Assembly (NCBI GenBank): GCA_945910005.1
Contig: OX246746.1
Coordinates: forward strand, 20,889,228-20,953,227
DNA: 64,000 nt
Direction of reading: 5' to 3'
Source: Isoperla grammatica
Taxonomy: Eukaryota > Arthropoda > Insecta > Plecoptera > Perlodidae
Of this stretch, positions 1 to 10,939 are shown one piece after another (position 1 is the stretch's first letter; the number at the start of each line of letters is the position of its first letter). Position numbers and translations under genes: made by a program. Below the pieces are notes generated by a model. That model ran no database searches, was not told the DNA's origin, and saw only the letters and a list, made by a program, of their open reading frames with translations.

Positions 1-300
1 TTTTAAGTCTAGAACTTACAAAGAACCTTTTCTTACTAGTTCGAAAAACGCAGGACAAAGCCCATCGGTTTAGTTCCACACAACTTAAACCAGGCGCTCA
101 CAAACTAGACGAAGATGTGTTGATAAAAAGGATTTCTTTATTACTCTAGATTGATACATGACGACGAGTGTATAGGTATGGCGAGTATTACTGTTTCTTC
201 TACTCTACATATGAAGTATGCTGAAGAAATAACCTTATTAACCGTCCATTTTGGGTGTATCTGTAAACGGTTTTACTCAGTATTATATTCTATCGAGTGC
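1..300. other. No recognised feature
   Basis: AT-rich sequence leading into the first minisatellite. The one short open frame runs into the array and has no recognisable domain. Confidence 0.6.
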
Positions 301-302
301 TC

Positions 303-1252
303 GAGTGGTTTACTGTCCTGTACATATGCTTATTAAGGAACTGAAAGGATAGCGTGTGGTTTACTGTCCTGTACACATGCTTATAACGGAGCTAAAAGGA
401 CAGCTCGTGGTTACTGTCCTGTACACATGCTTATTACGGAGCTAAGAGGACAGCGCGTGGTTACTGTCCTGTACACATGCTTATAACGGAGCTAGATGAA
501 AGCGCGTGGTTACTCTCCTGTACACATGCTTATAACGGAGCTAAAGGACAGCGCGTGGTTACAGTCCTGTACACATGCTTATAACGGAGCTAGATGAAAG
601 CGCGTGGTTACTTTCCTGTACACATGCTTATAACGGAGCTAAAAGGACAGCGCGTGGTTACTGTCCTGTACACATGCTTATAACGGAGCTAAGAGGACAG
701 CGCGTGGTTACTGTCCTGTACACATGCTTATAGCGAAGCTAAGAGGACAGCGCGTGGTTACTTTCCTGTACACATGCTTATAACGGTGCTAAAAGGACAG
801 CGCGTGGTTACTCTCCTGTACACATGCTTATTACGGAGCTAAAAGGACAGCGCGTGGTTACTGTACTGTACACATGCTTATAACGGAGCTAAAAGGACAG
901 CGCGTGGTTACTCTCCTGTACACATGCTTATTACGGAGCTAAAAGGAGAGCGCGTGGTTACTGTCCTGTACACATGCTTATAACGGAGCTAGATGAAAGC
1001 GCGTGGTTACTGTCCTGTACACATGCTTATAACAGAGCTAGATGAAAGCGCGTGGTTACTCTCCTGTACACATGCTTATAACGGAGCTAGATGAAAGCGC
1101 GTGGTTACTCTCCTGTACACATGCTTATTACGGAGCTAAAAGGACAGCGCGTGGTTACTGTCCTGTACACATGCTTATGACGGAGCTACAAGGACAGCGT
1201 ATGGTTACTTTCCTGTACACGTGCTTATAACGGAGCTAGATGAAAGCGCGTG
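303..1252. repeat. 50-bp minisatellite, about 19 copies
   Basis: Head-to-tail units carry the constant core gtcctgtacacatgcttat followed by aacggagct. Two subtypes differ after the core. One continues ctaaaaggacagcgcg and the other ctagatgaaagcgcg, and they alternate irregularly along the array. The left edge is more diverged (units with acatatgcttattaagg) and the right edge decays at about 1250. The period is not a multiple of three, and the short frames inside the array are chance products. Confidence 0.95.
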
Positions 1253-1255
1253 GGT

Positions 1256-2690
1256 TAATATCCTGTCTTTGTGCCTGTAATGATTAAAGGCCCCCGGCCT
1301 CTGTCTCAAACAAAACTTCTTAATTCTGTGTACAGGAAAAATTAAGTTCATTAAAACTTGGGATAACAATTCTTAGAAAACAAAGCCTTTTCCACGAGTA
1401 CTAGAACCACTGATTCACAAACTTTTGATTCACTTTATTTGTTTTCTTTTCTTTGGAGGAAAGTGGGCATATGAACGTTTGCTGCACTTGACGTGAACAG
1501 TAAATATACAGTGGGAAATATGCATAGAATGATCATATTGACGAATGTTGTTTACTGCAATGGTGTCCACAAATTTCATACTATTTAAAGGACGATTACT
1601 ACAATATTTAATATTTAACTTTCGTAATTCAATTAGTGTGAACATATGAAATTAAAGTTACTTAAGTACACTCGAATCTCGATATGGAGAATATCTGTGT
1701 CTTATACAAGGAATATACTCGTGAAGAATATCTATGTGGAAGTGGGCTATAGCTTATAGGTTATATTTAAGTTAGTTATAGCTAGAGGTTATAGCTCAGT
1801 CAAAACCAACATATTTCGAGATCCTCGTATTTTTAGTTAATACGCTGAAGAATACAACTCCCATAGAAAGAAATTTAACATTAATTTAAAAAGTTTGTAT
1901 GCAATAATAAAAATAATTTAATGACTATAGGAATCTTGCAACGCCAGACTGAAAACCTGCAATGAAAGCATTGCGTTGTTGGAATTAGTTAATGGGCTTT
2001 TTTAGCAAACCCCCCGAACAAATAGAGAATATTATGTTACATGTGTAGTGGAAGGTGAACAGCCCCTGTGTTTCAGTGGACCTACGTACAAACCCGACCT
2101 TTAATTACAGAACACCAGGCGCATTGGTTAACCCAGTGCTGAATCAAAACCGTTGACAACTTTATCTCATTGAATTACTCAAAAGCTTCAGAGAATAATT
2201 TCACTGTTACTGTGTTATGTTCTAGCATCTGAAATTTAACGAGTTCTTTTGTTTTGCAAGAATATCATGTGGAATGAAAGTATTTATAACTTGATTCAAT
2301 TATCTTGCATCATGAAGATATGCAGGGAAATGTTATTCAAAAGGCTAATTCTTTCAAGTTTGGCAAACGGGAAAGTTTAATTATTAAACATACTCTGTGT
2401 AAGTGACTAATTCATTCCGTATTTTGTAGCGAAAATACTGACAAAGAAAGATGATTGTATCCGTGACCGTTGATGGTTCATTCTACTAGTTATACTTGTG
2501 TCCGTTTTTCTCGATACTCGCATTTTTAATTGTATCAAGTGATCAATTATGGTTTAAATTAAAATAGCTGTGATTTTTTTATTTACTCACAATATTTAAA
2601 TGAAAACACTCATCATACTTTTGAGTTTGTTCATCATAAATTCGATAAAATAAGTTGAATAATATGAACAACAGTAACAAGTCATACCTT
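1256..2690. other. Unique AT-rich DNA, nothing recognised
   Basis: No exon-like frame, RNA gene or clear repeat was found. Around 1740-1800 the string ggttata/gttatag recurs several times as a short degenerate repeat. Confidence 0.5.

Positions 2691-2692
<2 letters not shown>

Positions 2693-2732
<40 letters not shown>
2693..2732. repeat. (TA)n microsatellite
   Basis: About 20 TA dinucleotides directly abut the left arm of the tRNA-like inverted repeat. Shorter TA runs at about 2883-2900 and 3037-3046 lie in the spacer and beyond the right arm. Confidence 0.95.
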
Positions 2733-2737
<5 letters not shown>

Positions 2738-2759
2738 AAATCCAGAAATTAAAAAACTA

Positions 2760-2830
2760 ACCCCGACTGGGAATCGAACCCAGGTCTCCCACTTGCCGGG
2801 TGGGCGCCATAACTCCTAGACCACCGGGAC
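2760..2830 (-). tRNA. tRNA-like sequence (anticodon position reads GGC), probably tRNA-derived repeat
   Basis: A cloverleaf can be drawn by hand. The acceptor gtcccgg pairs with tcggggt using three G-U wobbles. The D stem is gtc/ggc. The anticodon stem is cccac/gtggg with a seven-base loop ccggcaa. The T stem is ctggg/cccag with loop ttcgatt (box B gggttcgattcc). The loop places GGC, an alanine anticodon, at 34-36. Position 33 is C instead of the nearly invariant U, and the body is shared with a second copy plus a common 3' flank. A dispersed tRNA-derived element is therefore more likely than a working tRNA gene. Confidence 0.55.
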
Positions 2831-2906
2831 CGGTAATTCAATGACTGGATGTAGTGCAGTGTTCTTGAAAAATATTCATATAGATATATATATATATATA
2901 TCGATA

Positions 2907-2970
2907 TGGTCTAGGGGTTATGGCGCCCACCCGGCAAGTGGGAGACCTGGGTTCGATTCCCAGTCGGGGT
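2907..2970 (+). pseudogene. 5'-truncated tRNA-like copy
   Basis: This is the second copy of the tRNA-like body, in opposite orientation to the first. It keeps the D arm, anticodon arm, T arm and 3' acceptor strand. The 5' acceptor strand is replaced by a TA-rich sequence (tatatcgata), so the acceptor stem cannot form. Confidence 0.7.
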
Positions 2971-3596
2971 TGGTTTTTTAATTTCTGGATTTCACATAAC
3001 AACCACGTCAAGAGTGTTCTTGAAAAATATTCATGTATATATATTAATATAACATCTAAACATGCATTCTTTCTTTTATAATATTAAGATTCCGTCAAAT
3101 TTCAATCTTACCAAAAAACAAATTTTGTCATCGTAGTTATGAAAAAACCCAATTCGTCTAGTTTTTGTTTTGAATAAAATCGAGCAAACAATTGGTGGAG
3201 GTGCCGGGTTATTGGCACTTTCCGTAAGACGATCGCACTTGTCACGCTTAGTCGCGGTGTGGTCGTGATAATATCATTTTATTGTTAACAATTCATATAA
3301 ATGTGTATTGATGTTTCGGGGAGGTTCTCTTGTAAAAAATAATATAATGCCTTTATTTTGCTTTTTATTTGATTTCAAGCAATGATTATTATGAGTTTTG
3401 TATTTGCATTTGAAATATTGAAGTAGACATATGATTGATGTAGTTGTTGGTCTAGTGAACTATGTATTTTACTTTCCTAGTTATAACCATCTATCTTAGA
3501 TGTGGGTGTCGTATGGTGTTCTTTCATCTTCATATCACCATATCACCATATCACCATATTACCTTAAACTATTAGTTTAAACATTTTATATAATTT

Positions 3597-3755
3597 CCCT
3601 TTGTTGGTATTGTGGTTGTTGAGGAGAGGACAGCATCTTACTCTTTAATGTGTTAAACAAAGAAGTATAGGTTCACCTTTTGTTGTCATTGTGGCTGTTG
3701 AGGAGAGAACAGCATCGTAATCTGTAATGTGTAAACAAACAAATAAGTAGGTCCC
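3597..3755. repeat. Tandem duplication of about 80 bp
   Basis: Two copies share ttgtggttgttgaggagag/ttgtggctgttgaggagag, then cagcatc and tctttaatgtg/tctgtaatgtg. They end next to a run of 17 C (3753-3769). Confidence 0.85.
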
Positions 3756-3769
3756 CCCCCCCCCCCCCC
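3753..3769. repeat. Poly(C) run
   Basis: Uninterrupted run of C followed by further C-rich DNA. Confidence 0.95.
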
Positions 3770-3779
3770 GCCCAATCCC

Positions 3780-4560
3780 CCCGCCCAAACAGTTAGCTTT
3801 CTTTCTGAGCAATCACGTCGCAACAGTTCAGTGTAATATAACTAGGGTAACTGCTCGCCACTGAGTAAACTAAACTAGCATCTCCCTGAGGAAACGCTCC
3901 CCCCCTCTCCCCCGCCCCTCGCTTTCACCGCGCCTTAACCCTACCGCACCCCAGCAACCATCGTCAGCAAGATCGAGCCTTGGACTATTCATCTCGCTGA
4001 CTACCCCCCAATCACGTCATCGTATACCACCCCCCTCTCATTCTTCCCACTAAACTTTCCCCCGTATCTTAAACCCGTCGTCCCCTCCCTACCCTACAAC
4101 CACAATTGTATTTGTCAAGTCGAACCCTACTATCACCAATGTATTATTGTAAAACCACCCACAAACTCGTCAACAACGTATGCATCATATTTTATTGTAG
4201 TGAAGTTACATCCAAGTTATGTATCTATTTTTAATAATTCTATAAAAAGAAACTATACCTACTTTGTCTCCCCTCCTAAGTCTTGGCAATTCCCTCTCTT
4301 CTCGCGTCTCTCCCGCATTCGAGCAGTGTTTTTCACGTTGCTACGTTGGTTCCCTGCCCCAATACTTCAGCCGCCAAGTAGTAGAGGATTGTCCGCCGCT
4401 TCTGTTCGTAGAAGATCTCTGTAAGGGATAAACTTTCACGATTAACAAAAAACTGATCGTCATCAGTCTTGAGAAAGCTGAGGACAGCGGCATCTTAGCG
4501 TCCGGCCGCTCCTTCGACTCGGCCCAACAACCCGGAAGAAGCTATTAAATATCCTGCTGG
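3780..4560. other. C/T-rich stretch without a recognised gene
   Basis: This stretch is clearly richer in C and T than its surroundings, especially 3890-4180 with many ccccctc runs. A 74-codon frame at 4200-4424 is Arg/Ser/Pro-rich and lacks a recognisable domain. The stretch could be a promoter or an old repeat, but nothing in it decides this. Confidence 0.35.
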
Positions 4561-6660
4561 AGTGATCCGTTTACAAGTAAAGAACACAAAGGAAAGTACT
4601 TTTCAAAACTTTGAATGAATTTTGTGATATCTATTCACATTTTGAACTAACATGTAAATGTGATCATACTGCTGCACGTTTATTGAGATGTTATTGATGT
4701 TGGTGATGACATGGAGGTAAAAAGTTATTTAAAAGTGTCTCTTTTTCGTGCAAGGTTGACATTTAGAAACAGAATACTGGTTTTTATGGTAGTAAGATAT
4801 AAGCAGTGAAATTAACTAGATATAAGCAATTATATTAATGCATGAATAGCTAACTAACTAAGCGAGTGTCTACATTTTACTTTGATGGTACTTGTTTTGT
4901 TTGTTTATTTTTTTCTCCTGAAAGCGGTTGAAAGGAGAGTCCGATCATGTTGAAACTTGGAACATAAGTTTCTATGTGGACTGAACGCTTTCCTTTTTTT
5001 CAAATGCGTTGACACATCAGTATTACCACTTGTCGCTTTGATTAGCATCGTTGCAAAAATATGACACACAAAACTCAAATAATCTACCACATTCCTAAGG
5101 AATTATTAGTGGTTGTTTGTAACACAGGGTGAAGCTAATTTAACTGATCGATTAATTTCAATTACAGATATTTCTTCGATGACACTCAAATTTCAGTAAT
5201 GAAACTTTTCATAAAAATTGTAACGACTTTTTTGTTGTCAGAATCCCGAAACTCATTTGGGAAACCGAACTTCTTTTGATATTTAGAATGTAAATGTTGA
5301 AATAATTGCCATCCAAGTTGCCTCATTTTCTGTGAAGTGTGCAGTATTTTGAAGAAGATGCTTCTATTTTATTGAACGGAGAAAGCTTTACAAGAAAAAC
5401 CAAACAATTGTTGGCTTAGTTTTGGAGCTGGGAATTATTTCCAACTTTAAACGCTTCTCAAAACTTCGATGAACAATGATATTAGATACTTTCTCAATTC
5501 GCATTCAGCTCCTGAATGTATTACCACTAACTGTCGCGTTCCTTATCATATCTACCACCCTCATAACATCACTGATACTTCTAATAAAATAAAAAGAATA
5601 CAACTAAGTAAATAGATGAATACAAATACAAAATAACATAAACATAGAAAGTGATCAGTGAATGCTAGGATGAGTGCAACAAATCAAATACGACCGTACA
5701 TATTATGTTGCTTACTTTGGAAAAAATAATATGAACAACGATTAATCTATTTATATTCAAGTAGAATTAAATAAGGTATAAACACATTGAAGTGTTTGAC
5801 ATTTGTGTCCGTTCTATTACATATATAATTATTGTGTCACCTACAACACGACTGCACGTGAAGTGTTGGTCTGTTCAAATGGTCTGTTTTCTACCGTTGC
5901 GATAACTTTTACTACAGATTTTGACTCTTCATATTATAATTTAACAACCCGTCAACGGCGAGGTTAGCAAATGGCTTCGGCGTGGAGGCAGCCGCGTGTC
6001 ATATGCCTATATACTCGTTCCCTCAGTCAACAGAGAGAGGTCATGTACCAGGACCAAGCTAAAAGGCTACGGGCTTGAGTAATTTCGCGTCTTCATTACT
6101 TATTTAGGCCAAAGGAGGAGAGGGGAAAAACTTTCGGGGCATATTAAATTCTAAGAGCTAAGCGTAGTCTAATAACCAAGTTCCCGCCATGCAACGCGGG
6201 AAATACTGAATAGAGGTTTGTGCGTTTCTTGTCGAAGGAATCAAGCGACAGAACGAAATAATATGCAGCACCAATATAAGCACGGACACCTGACTTGAAG
6301 GATGGCTACTACACTGTAGGCCTTTACTAACACCAACGTAAGTATTCTAATACTGACCTCAGATCCTTACCTCCTTACATCCTTTCAGTCGCGTTAATTC
6401 AAAGAAATTCAACATATTCTTGGCGTTCTTTCACACATTCTTAAATGTAATCTTCCGCTGAGTAGAGTGCACAAGCCTAATTAGCCACGCCCACCATTCC
6501 AGGTAATCAACAGAAGGTATACATTATCCCTTATGGACTTGTTTCACTTTTCAATCAGATGTCAGACTGTCTTAAGATTAGTGTGTGCAGTATTAGATGA
6601 CATAATAATAAGTAACAACGAGAGTTTGGGAATGGATTGGGTGGAATGAACTCCAGTGTC
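4561..6660. other. Unique DNA, no recognised gene
   Basis: Apart from a copy of dispersed repeat B (listed separately) nothing is identifiable. Around 5940-6110 the DNA is less AT-rich and contains ctatatac at about 6008. With no downstream coding frame this cannot be called a promoter. Confidence 0.4.
5735..5830 (+). repeat. Dispersed repeat B, copy 1
   Basis: Shares the pattern aagtagaattaaataaggta, aaacaca, then gacatttgtgtccg, with 27635-27745 on the same strand and 39035-39190 on the opposite strand. Confidence 0.6.
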
Positions 6661-6760
6661 GATTTAAATGATAAAAATCGCGATTTCAGGGATTAAATAA
6701 AATCGTACGATTATCGCGATTTAAACTCTGAAGTCGATTTCCAATAGATTAACGAAAATC
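6661..6760. repeat. Cluster of CpG-centred palindromes
   Basis: Contains aaatcgcgattt, atcgtacgat and tatcgcgattta within 60 bases, along with gtcgattt on each side. It may be a relic of a transposon end. Confidence 0.4.
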
Positions 6761-6840
6761 GGCCGCATTTTTAATAAATACTATACAAGCATGCGTTCAT
6801 TTGGAAAGTATTCAAGTACATAATATGAGTGCACACACAG

Positions 6841-6841
<1 letters not shown>

Positions 6842-6894
<53 letters not shown>
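6842..6894. repeat. (GA)n microsatellite
   Basis: About 26 GA repeats. On the other strand this gives a meaningless Leu-Ser run. Confidence 0.95.
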
Positions 6895-6897
<3 letters not shown>

Positions 6898-7296
6898 ATC
6901 ACCGTTATAGTTAATGAGTGGCATGGTTGATTTAAAAAAACATGCCGTGTCCCCAGGGGTTTGTTAATAGGCCATATATCCCGAGTAGCTCTCACTTGTC
7001 AGGCACAGGCACCATTACACCAGAACAACACAGTATTCACAATTATGTCCTCCCAGTACTTTCAATCATGCATCCAATCAAACCACGGATCTTTTCATTT
7101 GTCATGTACGAGTTTATTCACATCCCAATCGTTTTGCAAAGGTCACCGTTTTGTTTTTTTTTTCGTTCTAGTTTTTTTGTGTGTATACAATACGAATTCG
7201 ATACTTTTGTAAAATTCCCAATACAGTTTCCCTTGTCATATGTCACTCATCTTCATGGTACGCTCCATTGCGCTTCACTGTTACTGTAGGTAGGTC

Positions 7297-7410
7297 TTGT
7301 TCCGTGTGGGGGTTGGTCCACGTGCGAGATAATCCGAGTGGGAGTTGTTCCGTGTGGGGGTTGGTCCACGTGCGAGATAATCCGAGTGGGAGTTGTTCCG
7401 TGTGGGGGTA
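7297..7410. repeat. 48-bp tandem repeat, about 2.4 copies
   Basis: Units read gttccgtgtgggggttggtc, cacgtgcgagataatccgag, tgggagtt. They are nearly identical, so the duplication is recent. Each complete copy contains the palindrome cacgtg (E-box sequence). Confidence 0.92.
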
Positions 7411-7414
7411 ATTC

Positions 7415-7832
7415 CGTGTACCTGAAACGAGTGTGTGTGAAAATGGAGGTCTAAGTACAAACCGTAATTTATTTTCACTCTGACCTCTTTGTCCATATCG
7501 ATGGGTTAATTGAAATGACCTATTTTCCTTTGTGACTTTGATGATCACTGTTTGAGTTTGCGGTAAAACGGCTTTGTATTAGTGATATTTGACTATTTGA
7601 TCAGCATGCCAGCGGCTCAACAAGCATTTCACGCAACTGAGCTCGAACACATGTTGAACCTAATCGCGTTTGATACAAACATTTGGTCACATTTTCACTA
7701 CCAACAGATAACGTAAAATGGGGTCTCACTAACTTTATTTGAAAATGAATTTAAATTTCACAGCAGGTCATGTTGACTACTTTGAAACAGTTATTATCTT
7801 TTGTATTTCGTGTAGTTTTATTAGTTAAGCCA
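7415..7832. other. No recognised feature
   Basis: Unique sequence between the 48-bp repeat and the tRNA-headed SINE. Confidence 0.4.
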
Positions 7833-8197
<365 letters not shown>

Positions 8198-8254
8198 TAT
8201 TAGTTCAGAAAAAAGAGTGATTAAAATTCTTTTGAAAAAATGTGTATTTATCCT

Positions 8255-8268
8255 CCCCCCCCCCCCCC
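8255..8268. repeat. Poly(C) run
   Basis: C homopolymer followed by a second C-rich stretch. Confidence 0.9.
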
Positions 8269-8274
8269 TCACCC

Positions 8275-8814
8275 CCCTCAAACACACACAAAATGCGCAC
8301 GCTAGCAGTGCGACGTGTGAGATAGTGTTAGCCAACAATGGACGTGACTGTTCTGAATTGTTGCACTGGGAAAACTTGTGTGTAAGAATTGCGTAAAGGG
8401 TACCGGAAAAGTTTTTTCATCAACATAATGGAGTGAACCACTCACATTGAGACCTTTTCAAAGTTGGAAAGAAAATCTCGTAGACCGAAGAAAAACGTCA
8501 CCGCATGAGAAGTTTTGGATTGTTTTCTCATGAAGGGAGAATAAATCTTTATATCGAAACCAATCAGATGTACCAGCCAACGTAACTTTGAAGGTATCGT
8601 GCTTAGAAATGTGGACTGAAATCATAAATATACCCCAAAGAAGTGAGTTGAGTTAAATACAAATTTCAGTTATTCTCTCTTTCTATCTGTCATCAGCCTT
8701 CAACAATTTTGATACATTTATTTTATCTAAAACAAATTAAGAACTTATGTTTTCTATTTTGCTTAAAAAATGTGCTTAAATATATATATAGTATGAAAAC
8801 ATTTTTACGGTGAA
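8275..8814. other. No recognised feature
   Basis: Unique AT-rich DNA up to the PLE remnant. A short TA run lies at about 8780-8792, just outside the PLE 3' end. Confidence 0.4.
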
Positions 8815-8961
8815 ACCATAATCCAACGTTTATTTATATAAAATAATTGTTAACGTTTCGACGACTGTAGAGTCATCCTTTTCAAGACATACAAAAACAA
8901 ATGAAAAACCACAACAACCAAAAAACGCATACAAAATCAAAATCACTGCCACAGCGAAACA
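8815..8961 (-). mobile_element. 3' untranslated end of a Penelope-like element, with hammerhead-like fold
   Basis: On the minus strand this follows the PLE coding remnant. It contains tgtatgtcttgaaaaggatg, a hairpin (gatgac/gtcgtc) and then gtcgaaacgtt. The hairpin followed by GAAAC is the second half of the hammerhead ribozyme core known from PLE terminal repeats. The first half (consensus CUGANGA) reads ttgaaaa here, so catalytic positions are changed. Two further copies of this segment are at 38738-38965 and 42727-42963. Confidence 0.65.
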
Positions 8962-9240
8962 TCACTGGGTAGCTCTAGCAAGCTGTTTGTATTTACTCCT
9001 AGTTATGGGTCCCCCTTGAGATACTGCCGCAACTCTTCGTCTTCTTTGACAATGGTCAGCAACAGACTGATTGTTGGCTGGAAACACCTGCTGGACTTTT
9101 AGGGTAGCCACAATCGGTTTCCAAGCCGAATGTAGTCTTTGAGCGTCATCTCGCTTATTTACGTTATGAGGCCGCTTCTCAATCTCAATTGCTTCTCGGA
9201 TTAACCTAGCTCGAAGTTGCAACCAACAAAATCTAAGAAA
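8962..9240 (-). pseudogene. C-terminal remnant of a Penelope-like element protein
   Basis: The open frame reads about 86 residues ending in a stop at 8962. Its start LIREAIEIEKRP nearly matches VREAIEIEKRP in the larger PLE fragment at 61049-61695. This segment contains the conserved glutamate region at the end of the GIY-YIG endonuclease domain. It is followed by an Arg-rich tail with a TRSKYKQ-type ending, as in the other copy. The reverse transcriptase and the front of the endonuclease are missing. On the 5' side the frame breaks into atatatatgatttcttag, with TA repeats at the junction. No upstream ATG belongs to it. It is a dead, 5'-truncated insertion. PLE identity is inferred from the shared endonuclease motif and the hammerhead-like 3' end. 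Confidence 0.7.
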
Positions 9241-9379
9241 TCATATATATATGAGTTTTTTGTTCAGTGGGAGTTTTCTATGCAAGTTATCGGCTAGTAC
9301 CGTTTTGCTTGACATTGCCCAGCAGTGGCAGTGTCGAAGGGCATGGGACAGTGTTGTTTAAGTCGAACAACACGGTACT

Positions 9380-9442
9380 AACATCAGGAAAACCTGGTGT
9401 GCACCCTATAACATGTATTCCTACGGGTATACAAAAATTACT
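9380..9442 (+). mobile_element. SINE family S1, 3' fragment
   Basis: The tail acatcaggaaaacctggtgt, gcaccctataac, tgtattcctacg matches the ends of the complete S1 copies near 24.1, 24.9, 28.4 and 46.5 kb. The head is absent. Confidence 0.75.
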
Positions 9443-9449
9443 TTACTAA

Positions 9450-10690
9450 CATACGATACATAAATGCTTACATGATCTTCGTACAGTAGCTTCATTGTAT
9501 ATTATGTAATTTAGGGTTTCTATTGTTCGTGAAGATATAGACCTTGTGAAAAGAATCACTTACGGAACTCTAGATAATTTCTAAAAAGGATTATGGTCGA
9601 TTAATGAACGTTTCTAAGATGTTTGCAATATATAGTCTAGCATTCATAGCACGCGGCTTACTCAGCACTTTGTGTCTAACTTCGAGGGGACAGTTCACAA
9701 TGACAGTGACAGTACCACGCGCAAAACTACGCCGAGACCTTTGCACATGACATTTTGCTCTTCAACCTTTAACTTGCGAAGCCACTGCGACAAGGAAGGA
9801 CTTTTAGAGAAAAATCAATTCAGCTAGATAATGGCTCGTTTATTTTAAATGTCGGTATTTAATCGTAATCACAAGCATCAAACATACCCTAAAAGCATGT
9901 ACATTGGAAATAAACGTAATCCCCACAAGCATGGACCATATCCTAAAAGTATGTATATGGATGGAAATGTAGTATCGTTTGTGGTCGCATCATTTGATGA
10001 CCTATATTTGTTTTGTTGGCCGTGTTATGTTATATATTAATGGTATTCATGTTTTATGTTGAAGGTTTGATTTGAATATTGACATTAAATCGACGTTAGT
10101 AAAATATAGGTAGGGTAGAAATATAAGTACATAATTAAAAACGAAATAGATGAGTTATCTCTTTGAAGTATTTCACCCTTTAGGTTATTTAATTTTGGTT
10201 TGATATTGGAAAACATTATTGAATAGTGTTTGTTTGAGAGTGATTTCAAAACTAATTCCTAATAATTTCTGTGATGAAGTCAGAGACAGTCTGTAAATGT
10301 AGCATATATGTGTACGGCGTGGTAAAACCAGAACCAAAATATGCCTTTCAACACACTAAAGTATTGTATTGTCCGCTTCTTGCCTACCCACTGATCGGCT
10401 ATAACCCCTCGGGAGCCAAGAACATTGAAATGACTAATTCATTTGTTTGTTGTTTTATAAAAATAAAAAAAACATTGCATAAAACATATTTTTGGGATTA
10501 AACTAAACAAGAATGAAACTGAAACAATATAAATCATACAATCAGATGAGAAACGGAGAGATACAGGAAGAGAGAAAGAGAGAGGGAGAATGGGAGAGGG
10601 AGAGAGAGAGATTGAGAGATATTGGAACAATTACATTACGGATCGAAATTGGCAGAAGGTTGAAATAAAGCAAATATTTGTTCTTGGTAG
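9450..10690. other. Unique DNA, no recognised gene
   Basis: Short frames at 9849 and 10271 have no recognisable motif. A degenerate GA-rich tract runs from about 10545 to 10620. Confidence 0.4.
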
Positions 10691-10698
10691 GGTAGAGT

Positions 10699-10719
10699 GG
10701 GGGGGGGGGGGGGGGGGGG
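10699..10719. repeat. Poly(G) run of about 21
   Basis: Uninterrupted G homopolymer. Confidence 0.95.
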
Positions 10720-10909
10720 AGGCGAGGCTAACAGCGATTGGTGGTACGAAAACAAGGTAACTTAGCATTAAGGAATATGAAACTGTGATTGGAAAGTTTA
10801 ATTTAAAAAAAAAATTCAAGTGATTTTAATTTTACTGCTCATAGAAGATAATTATTGCAGCAATTCTGATGAACATTTGTAAACACTTATGACAATCTAT
10901 GCAATGTCC

Positions 10910-10938
10910 GTGTGTGCGTGTGCGTGTGCGTGTGTATA
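10910..10938. repeat. Short (GT/GC) microsatellite
   Basis: gtgtgtgcgtgtgcgtgtgc pattern of alternating purine and pyrimidine. Confidence 0.8.
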
Positions 10939-10939
10939 G

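Larger units (their letters stand above)
2734..2996. repeat. 90-bp near-perfect inverted repeat made of two tRNA-like copies
   Basis: The arms are 2734-2823 and 2907-2996, with an 83-bp spacer. Read as reverse complements they differ at two positions only (aggagtt versus aggggtt, and gttagttt versus gttggttt). Each arm holds a tRNA-like body followed by a T-rich stretch and ctggatttcaca. The spacer and the right flank also share a direct repeat, gtgttcttgaaaaatattca, at about 2859 and 3014. The structure could form a long hairpin in RNA or a cruciform in DNA. Confidence 0.93.

Noticed and set aside
5940..6110. Core promoter (ctatatac with a downstream tcagtc)
   Set aside because: No exon or open frame follows within reach, and the motifs are short.
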